This document shows, in pieces, positions 39,067 through 48,087 of a DNA stretch of 64,000 nt. A program made the translations under genes and the position numbers. This DNA comes from Chlorobiaceae bacterium (GTDB taxonomy: Bacteria > Bacteroidota > Chlorobiia > Chlorobiales > Chlorobiaceae). Position 1 is the stretch's first letter. Each line of letters opens with the position of its first letter. The notes under the pieces were generated by a model. The model searched no databases and was not told the origin of the DNA. It worked only from the letters and a program-made list of their open reading frames with translations. The stretch spans positions 17,962 through 81,961 of the forward strand of contig JAAXWX010000004.1 of NCBI GenBank assembly GCA_013334755.1. Reading direction: 5' to 3'.

Positions 39067-39918
39067 TCATGCCGGGATTTTACCATTGTCGATAAGGCGG
39101 ACCTTACCTGAATAAGCTGCAAGCAGCAGCCGGTACTCCTTTCCCTCTTCAGCGGTATCTGCCAGCTCAAAAGTCTCTTCATTGATAAAAATGACATAAT
39201 CAGGGCTGCATCCTGGCGTGGAGAGGATCATCTGTTCGACTTCTGCAGCAATTGCCAGAAGGTTTTTCTCTTGTTGGCCAACCCGTTGCGCTGCATGGCA
39301 GATTCCCTTGTACAGTATGGCTGCAGCACTGCGCTCCTGGCTTGAAAGGTAAATATTTCTTGAACTTACCGCCAAGCCATTTTCTTCCCTTATAATGGGA
39401 GCGGATATAATTTTTATATCCAGATTAAGATCCTTGACAAGTTGACGGATAACGGCAAGTTGTTGAGCATCTTTTTCACCGAAAATCGCTATATGCGGCT
39501 TTGTGATATGAAACAATTTTGTCACTATTGTGGCAACTCCATTGAAATGGCCAGGCCTTCGTTCTCCTTCAAACCTTTTGCCGAGAGGGCCGCACTCCAG
39601 GGTGGTTTGATGGTTTTCGGGATAGATGCTTTTTGCTTCAGGTGCAAAGAGGTAGTCGACCTCTGCCGCTCGCGCAAGGGCGACGTCCTGCTCAAATGGT
39701 CTGGGGTATTGGTGGAGGTCTTCGTTTATCCCGAACTGTGAAGGGTTGACGAAAATCGTGAGAATAGTGGTGCCTGCGGTTTGCTGAGCAAGCTTTATGA
39801 GGCTCAGATGCCCTTCGTGCAGAGCACCCATTGTCATGACGACACCGATGAACTGCCGGTTAAGCCGGAGCTTTTCAGCTATTGCCTGCATCTGTTCAGG
39901 TTCAGTGATGATCTGCAT
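39067..39918 (-). CDS. panC: Pantothenate synthetase
   Basis: Joins pantoate and beta-alanine with ATP in CoA biosynthesis. 283 residues from ATG 39918 ([11 protein letters not shown]); this start overlaps the rsmI 3' end by 17 bases. HIGH-type motif in [51 protein letters not shown] and the KMSKS-like [11 protein letters not shown] are all present. Nothing unusual. Confidence 0.96.
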   Translation of the reverse strand: MQIITEPEQMQAIAEKLRLNRQFIGVVMTMGALHEGHLSLIKLAQQTAGTTILTIFVNPSQFGINEDLHQYPRPFEQDVALARAAEVDYLFAPEAKSIYPENHQTTLECGPLGKRFEGERRPGHFNGVATIVTKLFHITKPHIAIFGEKDAQQLAVIRQLVKDLNLDIKIISAPIIREENGLAVSSRNIYLSSQERSAAAILYKGICHAAQRVGQQEKNLLAIAAEVEQMILSTPGCSPDYVIFINEETFELADTAEEGKEYRLLLAAYSGKVRLIDNGKIPA

Positions 39919-40642
39919 GCTTTTCTTCTGATTTGATTGTTTTTTTTCTTGACGGGTGGACAATCACCACAAATTCGCCCCTTGTTTTGCCGTCAGCAAG
40001 TCGTTGGCGGATTTCTTCAATTGTTCCTGTAATATACTCTTCATGTATTTTGGTCATCTCCCGTCCAATGAAAATCTGTGCATTTTCCAGAACTATGCTG
40101 AGTTCGTCAAGGAGTTTCATGATCCTGTAGGGTGATTCATAAAGGACGAATGATGCTTGCAGAGCGGCGAGATATTCAAGACGGCTTTTGCGCCCTTTTT
40201 TATGAGGCAGAAAGCCCGCGAAAAAAAAATTGTTGACTGGAAGCGGACAGGCCGAGAGTGCTGTTGTGAGTGCACTTGGTCCGGGAATCGGGATCACCTG
40301 AAGGCCATGTTCATGCAGTTCGTGAAGGAGCGCATAACCAGGGTCGCTGATAACGGGGGTTCCTGCATCAGTGATGAGAGAGACATCGGTACCTTCTTCA
40401 AGCAGGGAGACAATCTGTCCGATAGCTCTTGGCTCATTGTAGTTGTGGTAACTGATGAGCTTTTTGCCGGAAATGTTGAGATGTTTGAGCAGAATTGACG
40501 CATGGCGAGTATCTTCACATGCGATGGCTCCGGATTGTTTCAGGGTATTTATGGCTCTCAGGGTAATGTCTTCGAGATTTCCGAGAGGCGTTGCAACAAC
40601 ATAAAGTGTTCCTGTATGTAAATGATCAGTGTGCAAGGGCAA
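39902..40642 (-). CDS. rsmI: 16S rRNA (cytidine(1402)-2'-O)-methyltransferase
   Basis: 246 residues of the tetrapyrrole-methylase fold. [51 protein letters not shown] and [14 protein letters not shown] are the RsmI blocks. It 2'-O-methylates C1402 in the ribosomal P-site of the small subunit. Short version without the C-terminal extension found in E. coli. Overlaps panC; divergent from the Opp-type ATPase gene. Confidence 0.95.
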   Translation of the reverse strand: MPLHTDHLHTGTLYVVATPLGNLEDITLRAINTLKQSGAIACEDTRHASILLKHLNISGKKLISYHNYNEPRAIGQIVSLLEEGTDVSLITDAGTPVISDPGYALLHELHEHGLQVIPIPGPSALTTALSACPLPVNNFFFAGFLPHKKGRKSRLEYLAALQASFVLYESPYRIMKLLDELSIVLENAQIFIGREMTKIHEEYITGTIEEIRQRLADGKTRGEFVVIVHPSRKKTIKSEEKHADHH

Positions 40643-40733
40643 AAGAGGGTGTTGAACAAAGGGTTTGTTTATGGTAGATTCATAATCGTTTTAGTATAAT
40701 AATAAAAATACGATAAACAGCGTTCAGTCAAAG

Positions 40734-41717
40734 ATGAAGGATCAGCAGCGGTTACTGTCGGTCAACGACTTGCGGGTGCATTTTTCCCAGCAAAAAAGTG
40801 GTGGATTGGGAAAACCCGTTTTGGTACATGTGGTTAACGGGGTCTCCTTCGATGTTTATCATGGTGAGACTCTGGGGCTCGTTGGCGAGTCGGGGTGCGG
40901 TAAAACTACCCTTGGCCGAGCATTGATCCGTCTTGGTCATTCGGTTGTAACCGGTAAGATAGAGTTTGAAGGACGCGAAATTTCTGCTGTCGGTAATCGT
41001 GAATTTCGATCTCTTCGCAAACAAATCCAGATGATTTTTCAGGATCCTTTTGGTTCACTGAACCCCCGTCTGACGGTCGGACAGATGCTTGGAGAGGTTT
41101 TATCAGTTCATGGTATTGCACGCGGGCAGGATGCACGCAGGCGGATTGATGAGTTGCTTGATCTCGTTGGCTTGAACAGGGAATACAGTAATCGTTATCC
41201 GCATGAGTTTTCAGGGGGGCAACGGCAGCGGATCGGCATTGCGCGTGCGCTGGCGGTCAATCCCAAATTCATTATCTGTGATGAGCCGGTCTCTGCACTT
41301 GATGTTTCAATTCAGTCACAGATTATTAATTTGCTTAAGGATCTTCAGCGTGATCTGGGATTAACCTATCTCTTCATCGCTCACGACCTGTCGGTTGTTG
41401 AATACATTTCCGACAGGGTTGCGGTCATGTATCTCGGCAAAATTGTTGAGATTGCTGATTCAGCTGAACTCTATGCCAATCCGAAACATCCTTACACAAG
41501 GGCGCTTCTTTCAGCAATTCCCAATCCTGAATTCGGAGGAAAAAAAGAAAGAATTCTGTTGAAGGGAGATTTGCCGGGGCCAATGAACATTCCAACCGGT
41601 TGCGGTTTTCATCCACGCTGTCCTTCCGCCATGGCTGAGTGCAGCCAGAGGGAGCCAAAGTTTCAGGAGTTCAATCCTGCCAATGGACACAAAGTAAGTT
41701 GCCTCCTCTATGAATAA
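40734..41717 (+). CDS. Oligopeptide/dipeptide ABC transporter ATP-binding protein (OppF/DppF type)
   Basis: 327 residues. Walker A GESGCGKTTLGRAL (about residues 49-62), Q-loop at MIFQDPFGSLNPRLTVGQ, signature FSGGQRQRIGIARAL, Walker B IICDEPVSALD, and the C-terminal oligopeptide-transporter extension with GCGFHPRCPSAMAEC. In Opp/Dpp systems an OppD partner, two permeases and a binding protein are required. None is adjacent: the binding protein and one permease lie at 56.4-59.2 kb. The stop overlaps sppA by 8 bases, so it is coupled to the peptidase gene. Confidence 0.92.
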   Translation: MKDQQRLLSVNDLRVHFSQQKSGGLGKPVLVHVVNGVSFDVYHGETLGLVGESGCGKTTLGRALIRLGHSVVTGKIEFEGREISAVGNREFRSLRKQIQMIFQDPFGSLNPRLTVGQMLGEVLSVHGIARGQDARRRIDELLDLVGLNREYSNRYPHEFSGGQRQRIGIARALAVNPKFIICDEPVSALDVSIQSQIINLLKDLQRDLGLTYLFIAHDLSVVEYISDRVAVMYLGKIVEIADSAELYANPKHPYTRALLSAIPNPEFGGKKERILLKGDLPGPMNIPTGCGFHPRCPSAMAECSQREPKFQEFNPANGHKVSCLLYE

Positions 41718-43512
41718 TACAAATACTCCAGCAACAAGGCGGGGATGTTTCCGTAACGGCTGTCTTCTCCTTTTTATTTTTCCGATTCTGATCTTTATCG
41801 GACTTTTTTGGGCTTATCGCAGTTCACAGGCTCTTCCCGACCGTTTTGTGCTGGTACTCCCTCTCAGCGGAGAAGTTGATGAAATTCGCAATGAAAGTAC
41901 CTCTATGCCCTTTTTGCCTTCCCGGGAGTCGCTATCTCTTCAGGAGCTACTCTTTGTGCTCAATCATGCCGTTTCGGACGAGCGTGTCAGGGAGGTGCTG
42001 CTTGATATACGTGGAGTTAAGACAACCCCTGCGAAGATAGCGGAATTAAAGGAAGCCGTTGAAAAGGTTCGTAAAGGAGGTAAAAAAATTATCGCATTTC
42101 TTCGCTCCGCTGAGGATGCTGATTATCTCCTTGCGACGGCATGTGATTCCATTATTGTAGAACGGGGCGGATATCTTCATCTTGATGGTCTAAAGGCGGA
42201 AACGCTTTTTTATACCACTCCGCTTGGAAAAATTGGTGTCAACGTTCAGGCTGCTCAGTGGAAAAAGTACAAAAGTGGTATTGAGCCGTTCGTCAGAACA
42301 GGAGCAAGCAGGGAATACCTCGAGCAGATCAATACACTGCTTGATGAGGTCTACGATGATTATCTCGATTATGTATCAAAGCGGCGAGGGATGAGCAGAG
42401 GCTTATTCGAAGCCCTTGTTAACAATGATCCGCTTCTGTCGGCCAATAAAGCAAAAAAACTTGGATTGGTTGATGGTACGGCCTCTTTCTGGGAGTTGCA
42501 GCGTGCCATGACCAGAAAAATAACCGGTAAGGAGCTTGGCAGTGAAAACGATGCTTATGTCAGTGCAGCTGAATACCGGTCTGCTGTTGTCTGGCCCCAA
42601 AAGGCAGAAAGTAAGGAACGTATTGCGGTGATCACATTGTCAGGCATGATTGTCCGATCGGCAGGTGAATTGGGTGACGGAATCGATGTAGAGACATTGA
42701 AAAGTTCACTGGACGCGGCATTGGAGGATAAAGCGGTTAAAGCCCTTGTTCTGCGTATTGATAGTCCCGGTGGTGATGCTCTTGCATCGGCAGATATGCT
42801 GCAGATGCTTGATTCAGCGGCGGTGAAAAAACCTCTCGTGGTATCCATGTCCGGCGTTGCAGCTTCAGGAGGTTACATGGCGGCTCTTGCCGGAAAATCC
42901 ATTTTTGCCCATCCCCTGACCATTACCGGATCAATTGGTGTTTATGCCCTGAAGCCCAACATCAGCGGACTTGCTGAAAAAATTGGTCTGGGTCGGGATG
43001 TTGTTACCAAAGGGAGGTATGCTGATGCCAGTACTCCCTTCAAGCCTCTTGAAGGCGAAGCATACGACAGGTTTGTTGCTGCTTCGGGTGAGGTCTATGA
43101 TGACTTTGTCGGGAAAGTTGCCCTATCAAGGAAGATGAGTATTGCAGCAGTGGACTCTGTTGCCGGGGGAAGGGTCTGGACAGGCAGCCGTGCATTGAAG
43201 GCTGGTCTGGTTGACCGGACGGGGGGGCTGTTTGATGCCATTCATCAGGCACAGATTCTCGCTAAAATGGATATGACAAAAAAACCCCGAATCTTGCTTT
43301 ATCCAATGCAGAAAAGCTTGCTGGAGTCTCTCTTGCAGGGCAACGGTGTGAGTCTTGCCGACAGGGTGTCAGCTGCCATTAAAAAACAGCTCCTGCATGA
43401 GTTTGTTTTCGAGCGTCAGTTCACGTCTATGGCTGCTTTTTATGAAATGCTGAGAATGTCAGGTCAGCTTTCCATGCTTGCCGTAATGCCTTGTGAGATT
43501 GTTATTGAGTGA
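41710..43512 (+). CDS. sppA: Signal peptide peptidase SppA, long (67 kDa) form
   Basis: 600 residues, S49 family, two tandem S49 domains as in E. coli protease IV. One N-terminal transmembrane segment (LLLFIFPILIFIGLFWAY). The catalytic Lys lies in the first domain (QWKKYKSGIEPF) and the nucleophile Ser in the second (SMSGVAASGGYMAALAG), the known split active site. It degrades cleaved signal peptides in the inner membrane. Coupling to a peptide-type ABC ATPase gene suggests a peptide salvage theme (inference). Confidence 0.94.
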   Translation: MNNTNTPATRRGCFRNGCLLLFIFPILIFIGLFWAYRSSQALPDRFVLVLPLSGEVDEIRNESTSMPFLPSRESLSLQELLFVLNHAVSDERVREVLLDIRGVKTTPAKIAELKEAVEKVRKGGKKIIAFLRSAEDADYLLATACDSIIVERGGYLHLDGLKAETLFYTTPLGKIGVNVQAAQWKKYKSGIEPFVRTGASREYLEQINTLLDEVYDDYLDYVSKRRGMSRGLFEALVNNDPLLSANKAKKLGLVDGTASFWELQRAMTRKITGKELGSENDAYVSAAEYRSAVVWPQKAESKERIAVITLSGMIVRSAGELGDGIDVETLKSSLDAALEDKAVKALVLRIDSPGGDALASADMLQMLDSAAVKKPLVVSMSGVAASGGYMAALAGKSIFAHPLTITGSIGVYALKPNISGLAEKIGLGRDVVTKGRYADASTPFKPLEGEAYDRFVAASGEVYDDFVGKVALSRKMSIAAVDSVAGGRVWTGSRALKAGLVDRTGGLFDAIHQAQILAKMDMTKKPRILLYPMQKSLLESLLQGNGVSLADRVSAAIKKQLLHEFVFERQFTSMAAFYEMLRMSGQLSMLAVMPCEIVIE

Positions 43513-43565
43513 CTCTTTTCCAAAGAAAGAGAGAAAAGAGATCACAGCAATATCGGAGACGAGCA

Positions 43566-43589
43566 GGGGCGGGATACACACCCCGCCCC
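43566..43589. terminator. GC hairpin between sppA and the porin gene
   Basis: GGGGCGGG at 43566-43573 pairs with CCCGCCCC at 43582-43589 across an 8-base loop, between two convergent genes. It ends 8 bases before the porin stop on the minus strand. There is no T-run, so a bidirectional role is likely but not certain. Confidence 0.6.
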
Positions 43590-43597
43590 ATGTCAGA

Positions 43598-44944
43598 CTA
43601 AAACTTGTAAGTCAGTGAACTCTGAGCCCTGAAGGCATTACTGTCATGTGCTCCTTTGTAGTCGGTTTTCCACTCTGAGAGTTGCAGGCCGAGGATGAAG
43701 TTAGGTGTTATCTTGTTAATGATATTGGCGAAGATTGTCTGGCTTCGTGAACGGGCATCAGTACCCAGATCGTTATCATTCGGGTCATCCAGTCCTGCTC
43801 CTGCGCTGAAGGAGGTCTCAGGGGAGAGGGCGTAGCGGAATGCTGCCCATCCTCCACGGGATCGAATCCCCTTAAGATCACTTTTTACGCTATTGTTTAT
43901 GCCTTGAGCAATTCCTCCCCAGTAGTCATCAAGGTTTGAACCTGTAAAGTACTCCCCGGTCAGCGTTAACTCTTTGCTAAGCGGAAAGGTGAGTTCCAGA
44001 TTGCACGACCAGGAATCAATCGTTGTATGGGTGCCTTTCTTGTCAGTATCCCACTCTTCCTGTCCATAATGGCCAGAGATAGCGAGGGTTGCCGGCTGAC
44101 TGGCCACAACGAGTGGTTCGGAAAGAGCAATGCGACCCTGTATGGTCGGCATGGCGGCATCTTTACCTGGATCGATATTCCATGTTTCAGCCCAACTGTT
44201 AGATGAGCCGATCGTTCTTGCCGCTGCTGTTGTTAATTCAAGATGTCCTTTTTCTCCAATTGAAAATCCTTTTGTCAGTCGCAACTGGGGGTGGCGGGTA
44301 CCGATATTGCCTGAAGCCCACATTATGGCAGGATCATCGACAAAGGGTATGAGTGCGGAGTGAACGTCCCAGGTCTGGCCAGCCAGTATACTGAAATCGG
44401 ATGCTGGCCAGTATGCCTTGAGATAACCGTGCCGCAGCCTTGGGTTCATATTGTTTTCAGTGCCACCTCCGAGAAAATCAAATTCGATGTTCCCTGTTAG
44501 TTTGATGGTCTCTGTATCAGGACCGCTGAGGTTCAGACCAAGCCTTGTCGCACCGGCGGTCAGGTTCCACTCGGCATCGTGATTATTCTGTCCTTCAGGC
44601 CAGACCCAAAGAGCTATGTTCCCGGGATTTATTTTTCCGGTATCATAGGATGCATCAAAGCGGGCAAAACCGTAAAGCTGTATTTTGACATCCGAAGCGT
44701 TTGATACCGGACGTGGAGTCGGGGGTTCCACTTTTTTTGCAGATACAGGGGGTACTTGAGTCTCTGCTGTAACAGTGACCGCTGGCCGGTTTTTTACAAG
44801 TGCCTTGAGTTCGGCAAGTTCCTGCTCGAGTCGGGTGATGCGCGCGTCAACGGTTTCAGTCGTTTCGGCAGCAAAACAGGGAACAACGGCGCAGAGTGAG
44901 CTGGCAAGCAGCAGAGTGTAACGAAATTTTCCCCTTGCGTTCAT
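43598..44944 (-). CDS. DcaP-like outer-membrane porin
   Basis: 448 residues. Signal peptide ending PCFA (about residue 25), a short coiled-coil (VDARITRLEQELAELKALVKN, about 31-52), a Pro-rich linker and a beta-barrel starting VKIQLYGFARFDASYDTG. The C-terminal residue is Phe (SSLTYKF), the usual outer-membrane insertion signal. Coiled-coil plus barrel in this order is the pattern of DcaP-type trimeric channels, which pass small anionic metabolites. Substrate is unknown. Upstream gap 44945-45069 separates it from yifB on the same strand. Confidence 0.82.
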   Translation of the reverse strand: MNARGKFRYTLLLASSLCAVVPCFAAETTETVDARITRLEQELAELKALVKNRPAVTVTAETQVPPVSAKKVEPPTPRPVSNASDVKIQLYGFARFDASYDTGKINPGNIALWVWPEGQNNHDAEWNLTAGATRLGLNLSGPDTETIKLTGNIEFDFLGGGTENNMNPRLRHGYLKAYWPASDFSILAGQTWDVHSALIPFVDDPAIMWASGNIGTRHPQLRLTKGFSIGEKGHLELTTAAARTIGSSNSWAETWNIDPGKDAAMPTIQGRIALSEPLVVASQPATLAISGHYGQEEWDTDKKGTHTTIDSWSCNLELTFPLSKELTLTGEYFTGSNLDDYWGGIAQGINNSVKSDLKGIRSRGGWAAFRYALSPETSFSAGAGLDDPNDNDLGTDARSRSQTIFANIINKITPNFILGLQLSEWKTDYKGAHDSNAFRAQSSLTYKF

Positions 44945-45069
44945 GAAGTGTCTCCAGTGATAAGTATTGGTTAAAGGAGGTTACAGAATCTGAGATAAAC
45001 CCGAATATAGGCAGAGAATAAAGAAATTCTTCGTTCTTTGTGGCGAACGACCATGGATGGTCTGCCCCG

Positions 45070-46626
45070 TCAGAAGCTCCAGAAATCACGGTCAAGATTT
45101 CGGTATTGGATACCCTGGATGAGATGCTTCATGGCGATATGAGCGGAGCCATCAAGATCGGCAATTGTACGGCTCACCTTGAGGATCCGGTCATGTGCCC
45201 TTGCTGAAAGGTTCATGCGGTTCATCGCATCCATGAGCTTTTGTGAACTTTCCTTGTCCAGCTGGCAGAAGATTTTGATCTGTTTTGGACTCATCTGGGC
45301 ATTGGTATAGATTTTTGGTGATATGGTGCCGGCAAATCGCTCCTGCTGGATTGTTCGGGCTTCGATCACCCTGTGGCGGATTGACATTGAGCTTTCGGCA
45401 TTCGATGCCGCGAAAAGGTCGCTGTTTTCAACTTTCGGTACATCAATGTGAATATCGATACGGTCAAGGAGTGGACCTGAAATTTTTGAAAGATAGCGCT
45501 GAATCTGCTGAGGCGGCGCTGTCAAATTGCCGTCAGAGTCTTTCAGGGCTCCTGCAGGACTTGGGTTCATGGCTGCAATAAGCATGAATCCTGCCGGATA
45601 TCTGGTGGTAACGGAGATTCTCGACACCGTCACCTCCCGCTCCTCAAGGGGCTGGCGTAGAACTTCAAGGGCGTTTCGGGTGAATTCGGGCAGTTCATCC
45701 AGAAAGAGGATGCCGTTATGGGCAAGGCTGACCTCTCCGGGTCTGGCGTTTGATCCGCCGCCGATCAGCGCGATATTGCTTGTTGTATGGTGAGGGCTGC
45801 GGAATGGTCGTGTAACCATGAGGGGGCGTTCTTTTTCCAGAAGGTTCGCTACCGAGTATATTTTTGTGGTTTCCAGTGCCTCTTCAAAACCGAGTGGAGG
45901 CAGAATTCCCGGCAACCCCTTTGCAAGCATGGTCTTTCCGCTGCCTGGAGGACCGATCATTATAACATTATGGCCGCCAGCCGCCGCTATTTCAAGGGCT
46001 TTTTTTGCAGCAGTCTGCCCTTTGATATCAGCAAAATCAACAAGGTAATCCTGTTCACCCTCAAACAGTTCAGCAATATTGACGGTCACCGGAGCATGAG
46101 CTCGCTCTCCATTCAAAAGACTGACGGTATCGTTCAGGGTATTGACGCCATATACTTTAATGGCGGATTTTGAAGCAGAGACGGCAACTGCAGCTTCTGC
46201 TTCATTTTCCACAGGGACGATCAGCCGTTTTATACCTTCTTTTCCCGCCATAATCGCAACAGGGAGTGCTCCATTGATTCTTCTAAGCGAGCCATCAAGC
46301 GCGAGTTCTCCCATGATGAGTGTTTCTTCAAACCGGTTAGCGATAAGCTCCAGTGACCCCAGAAGTCCGATGGCGATCGGGAGATCAAATGCCGTCCCCT
46401 CCTTTTTTATATCAGCAGGCGCAAGGTTGACGGTGATTTTTTTTGGAGGAACAGCAAACCCGGAATTTCTGATTGCAGTAAGAATTCTTTCTCTGCTCTC
46501 TCTTACAGCATTATCCGGAAGTCCGACAACCGTAAACGAGGGAATTCCACCCGCCACATTGGCTTCAACAGTAATCTTCAAGGCGTCAATGCCAATCAAA
46601 GCAGCAGCGCTCAGTGTCGAAAGCAT
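45070..46626 (-). CDS. comM: YifB/ComM-family Mg-chelatase-like AAA+ ATPase
   Basis: 518 residues: an N-terminal Lon-like fold domain (IDALKITVEANVAGGIPSFTVVGLPDNAVRESRERI), a central AAA+ module (Walker A IGPPGSGKTMLAKGLPG, Walker B ILFLDELPEF) and a C-terminal Mg-chelatase-type helical domain (DRIDIHIDVP; LSARAHDRILKVSRTIADL). ComM is a hexameric helicase that promotes branch migration during natural transformation in some bacteria. It is not a magnesium chelatase for bacteriochlorophyll despite the family name. Confidence 0.92.
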   Translation of the reverse strand: MLSTLSAAALIGIDALKITVEANVAGGIPSFTVVGLPDNAVRESRERILTAIRNSGFAVPPKKITVNLAPADIKKEGTAFDLPIAIGLLGSLELIANRFEETLIMGELALDGSLRRINGALPVAIMAGKEGIKRLIVPVENEAEAAVAVSASKSAIKVYGVNTLNDTVSLLNGERAHAPVTVNIAELFEGEQDYLVDFADIKGQTAAKKALEIAAAGGHNVIMIGPPGSGKTMLAKGLPGILPPLGFEEALETTKIYSVANLLEKERPLMVTRPFRSPHHTTSNIALIGGGSNARPGEVSLAHNGILFLDELPEFTRNALEVLRQPLEEREVTVSRISVTTRYPAGFMLIAAMNPSPAGALKDSDGNLTAPPQQIQRYLSKISGPLLDRIDIHIDVPKVENSDLFAASNAESSMSIRHRVIEARTIQQERFAGTISPKIYTNAQMSPKQIKIFCQLDKESSQKLMDAMNRMNLSARAHDRILKVSRTIADLDGSAHIAMKHLIQGIQYRNLDRDFWSF

Positions 46627-47594
46627 GATGATAAAGGAAAAGAAATTTATTCCGCTTTACATAATTTATACAATTATCTGACTCGTTTTGTACAGAAAAG
46701 AATGATTTTTTATCCTTATACTTGAACTTCATAGTACAATCCAGGTTCAATTATTTTTAAGACATATAAGATAATGCCCTGTAATGGGTGCTATTTTTTT
46801 GAAATAAAGAGAACGGATTCTTATTATAACGGTATATAAATAATAATGAGGAGTTCAAGTTGGAGGGCATTAAACAGACCGGGTTACTGCCAGTACCTTT
46901 AACTTGTTTCAAATCAACAGGTACAAGGCAGGATTAAACAAAAATTATGTCGTAAGTACTTGTGGTGATTTTGATTTATCACATGTTTTGATTTTTTCAG
47001 TTTTCAGAAAGTCTTCCATCTGTGGTTCGCAAACTTTATTGATGACACTAAAGCCTTATTAAATAAAGATGCTTGAATCAATAATTCCAGATGGCGAAAA
47101 GCAAAATGCATAAGTTTACAACAGGTTGATTTTTGTTATCTTGATGCTCAATTGTTTTCGTTTGCAAAGTTTTATATTGAAACAAGATCCTGTTTGATTG
47201 CACAGGTATAAAAAAAGAAGTCAATCATTGAAATAGTGATGTTTTTTACCCCCTGCAAGTTCAAGGAACATGCTTTGTTGAGTAACAAATGAGCATATTC
47301 TTTCTTGTAATTTTTTTTGTTACATACATCATTATTGGTTCATTGTCCCCCGATCACAAGTGTAAATAGATGGCAAATGTTGATTGTATGCGCTGCAATA
47401 CATAACAGCATATCCTTTTCAGACTGATCGTTGCTGTGCAGAAGTGTACAGTGATGATGTTATGCCGAAAGTGCAGGGTAACCGTTTATTGCTGACTTTT
47501 TCTTTATGATAAAGACAAGAATTTAGACAATCTGTTTTTACAAGGTTTTTAGCTGTAATTTCTATTGTTGTTATATAGCGATTTTACACAACTC
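46627..47594. other. A/T-rich gene-poor region
   Basis: 968 bases with no frame over 60 codons and no family-like peptide. The base composition looks clearly more A/T-rich than the flanking genes. One very short plus-strand frame (47289-47369) would give a 26-residue, mostly hydrophobic peptide (MSIFFLVIFFVTYIIIGSL), but it has no ribosome site. I saw no tRNA, no repeat array and no transposase remnant. It may hold promoters for yifB and unrecognised RNA. Confidence 0.5.
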
Positions 47595-47825
47595 ATGCGT
47601 ATTATTGCAGGGTACGCAATGTCAACAGGCATCATCTCTTTTGGCCTGTTGTTGTTCTGTGCCCATGCGGCGGCCAAATACAAGAGCGTCATTTTAGATA
47701 TATCAAATATCATATTCAAAATGATATTTGCTGCATGTGTTGTCGTTTTTGGCGGAATAGCCAGTTTTGCCATCCTGAATACCGTATTTCTTTTCATCGC
47801 ACAACTGATTGCAAAGGCGCAATAA
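47595..47825 (+). CDS. Possible small membrane protein
   Basis: 76 codons from ATG 47595. The product has two long hydrophobic segments (IIAGYAMSTGIISFGLLLFCAHAAA and IIFKMIFAACVVVFGGIASFAILNTVFLFIAQLI) joined by a short polar loop, as in small two-helix membrane proteins. No family is recognised and there is no clear ribosome-binding site; a 10-bp inverted repeat lies inside. An earlier in-frame ATG-like start at 47565 exists. Opposite-strand frames here are less plausible. Real gene status is uncertain. Confidence 0.3.
   Translation: MRIIAGYAMSTGIISFGLLLFCAHAAAKYKSVILDISNIIFKMIFAACVVVFGGIASFAILNTVFLFIAQLIAKAQ
47704..47730. repeat. 10-bp perfect inverted repeat
   Basis: CAAATATCAT at 47704-47713 and its exact complement at 47721-47730 flank a 7-base loop, inside the possible small membrane gene. 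It could be an operator-like dyad or RNA hairpin. Confidence 0.4.
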
Positions 47826-48087
47826 TTTCCCTTCCGGATTGCATATTCCACAAAGTTCGAACATCTTTTCAGCACAACGTCGAAACCTAAAACAACCGTT
47901 ATACAATCTGCAAGATGAGTTGAAGGTTATCCCTCTTTACATATCAGATTCGTGTAATTGGAATCAAGAGGCCTATCCTCGCAACTGTCTTGCAGAAACA
48001 CTCCTTTTATGAAAAGCAGTCGTATCGGGAGTGTGGCATTTCGTTTTACGATATGCACCATGGATATCCGTCAATGATAAAATGCCA

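Noticed and set aside
45070..46626. Magnesium chelatase for bacteriochlorophyll
   Set aside because: Domain order with the Lon-like N-terminus is YifB/ComM, not BchI/BchD.
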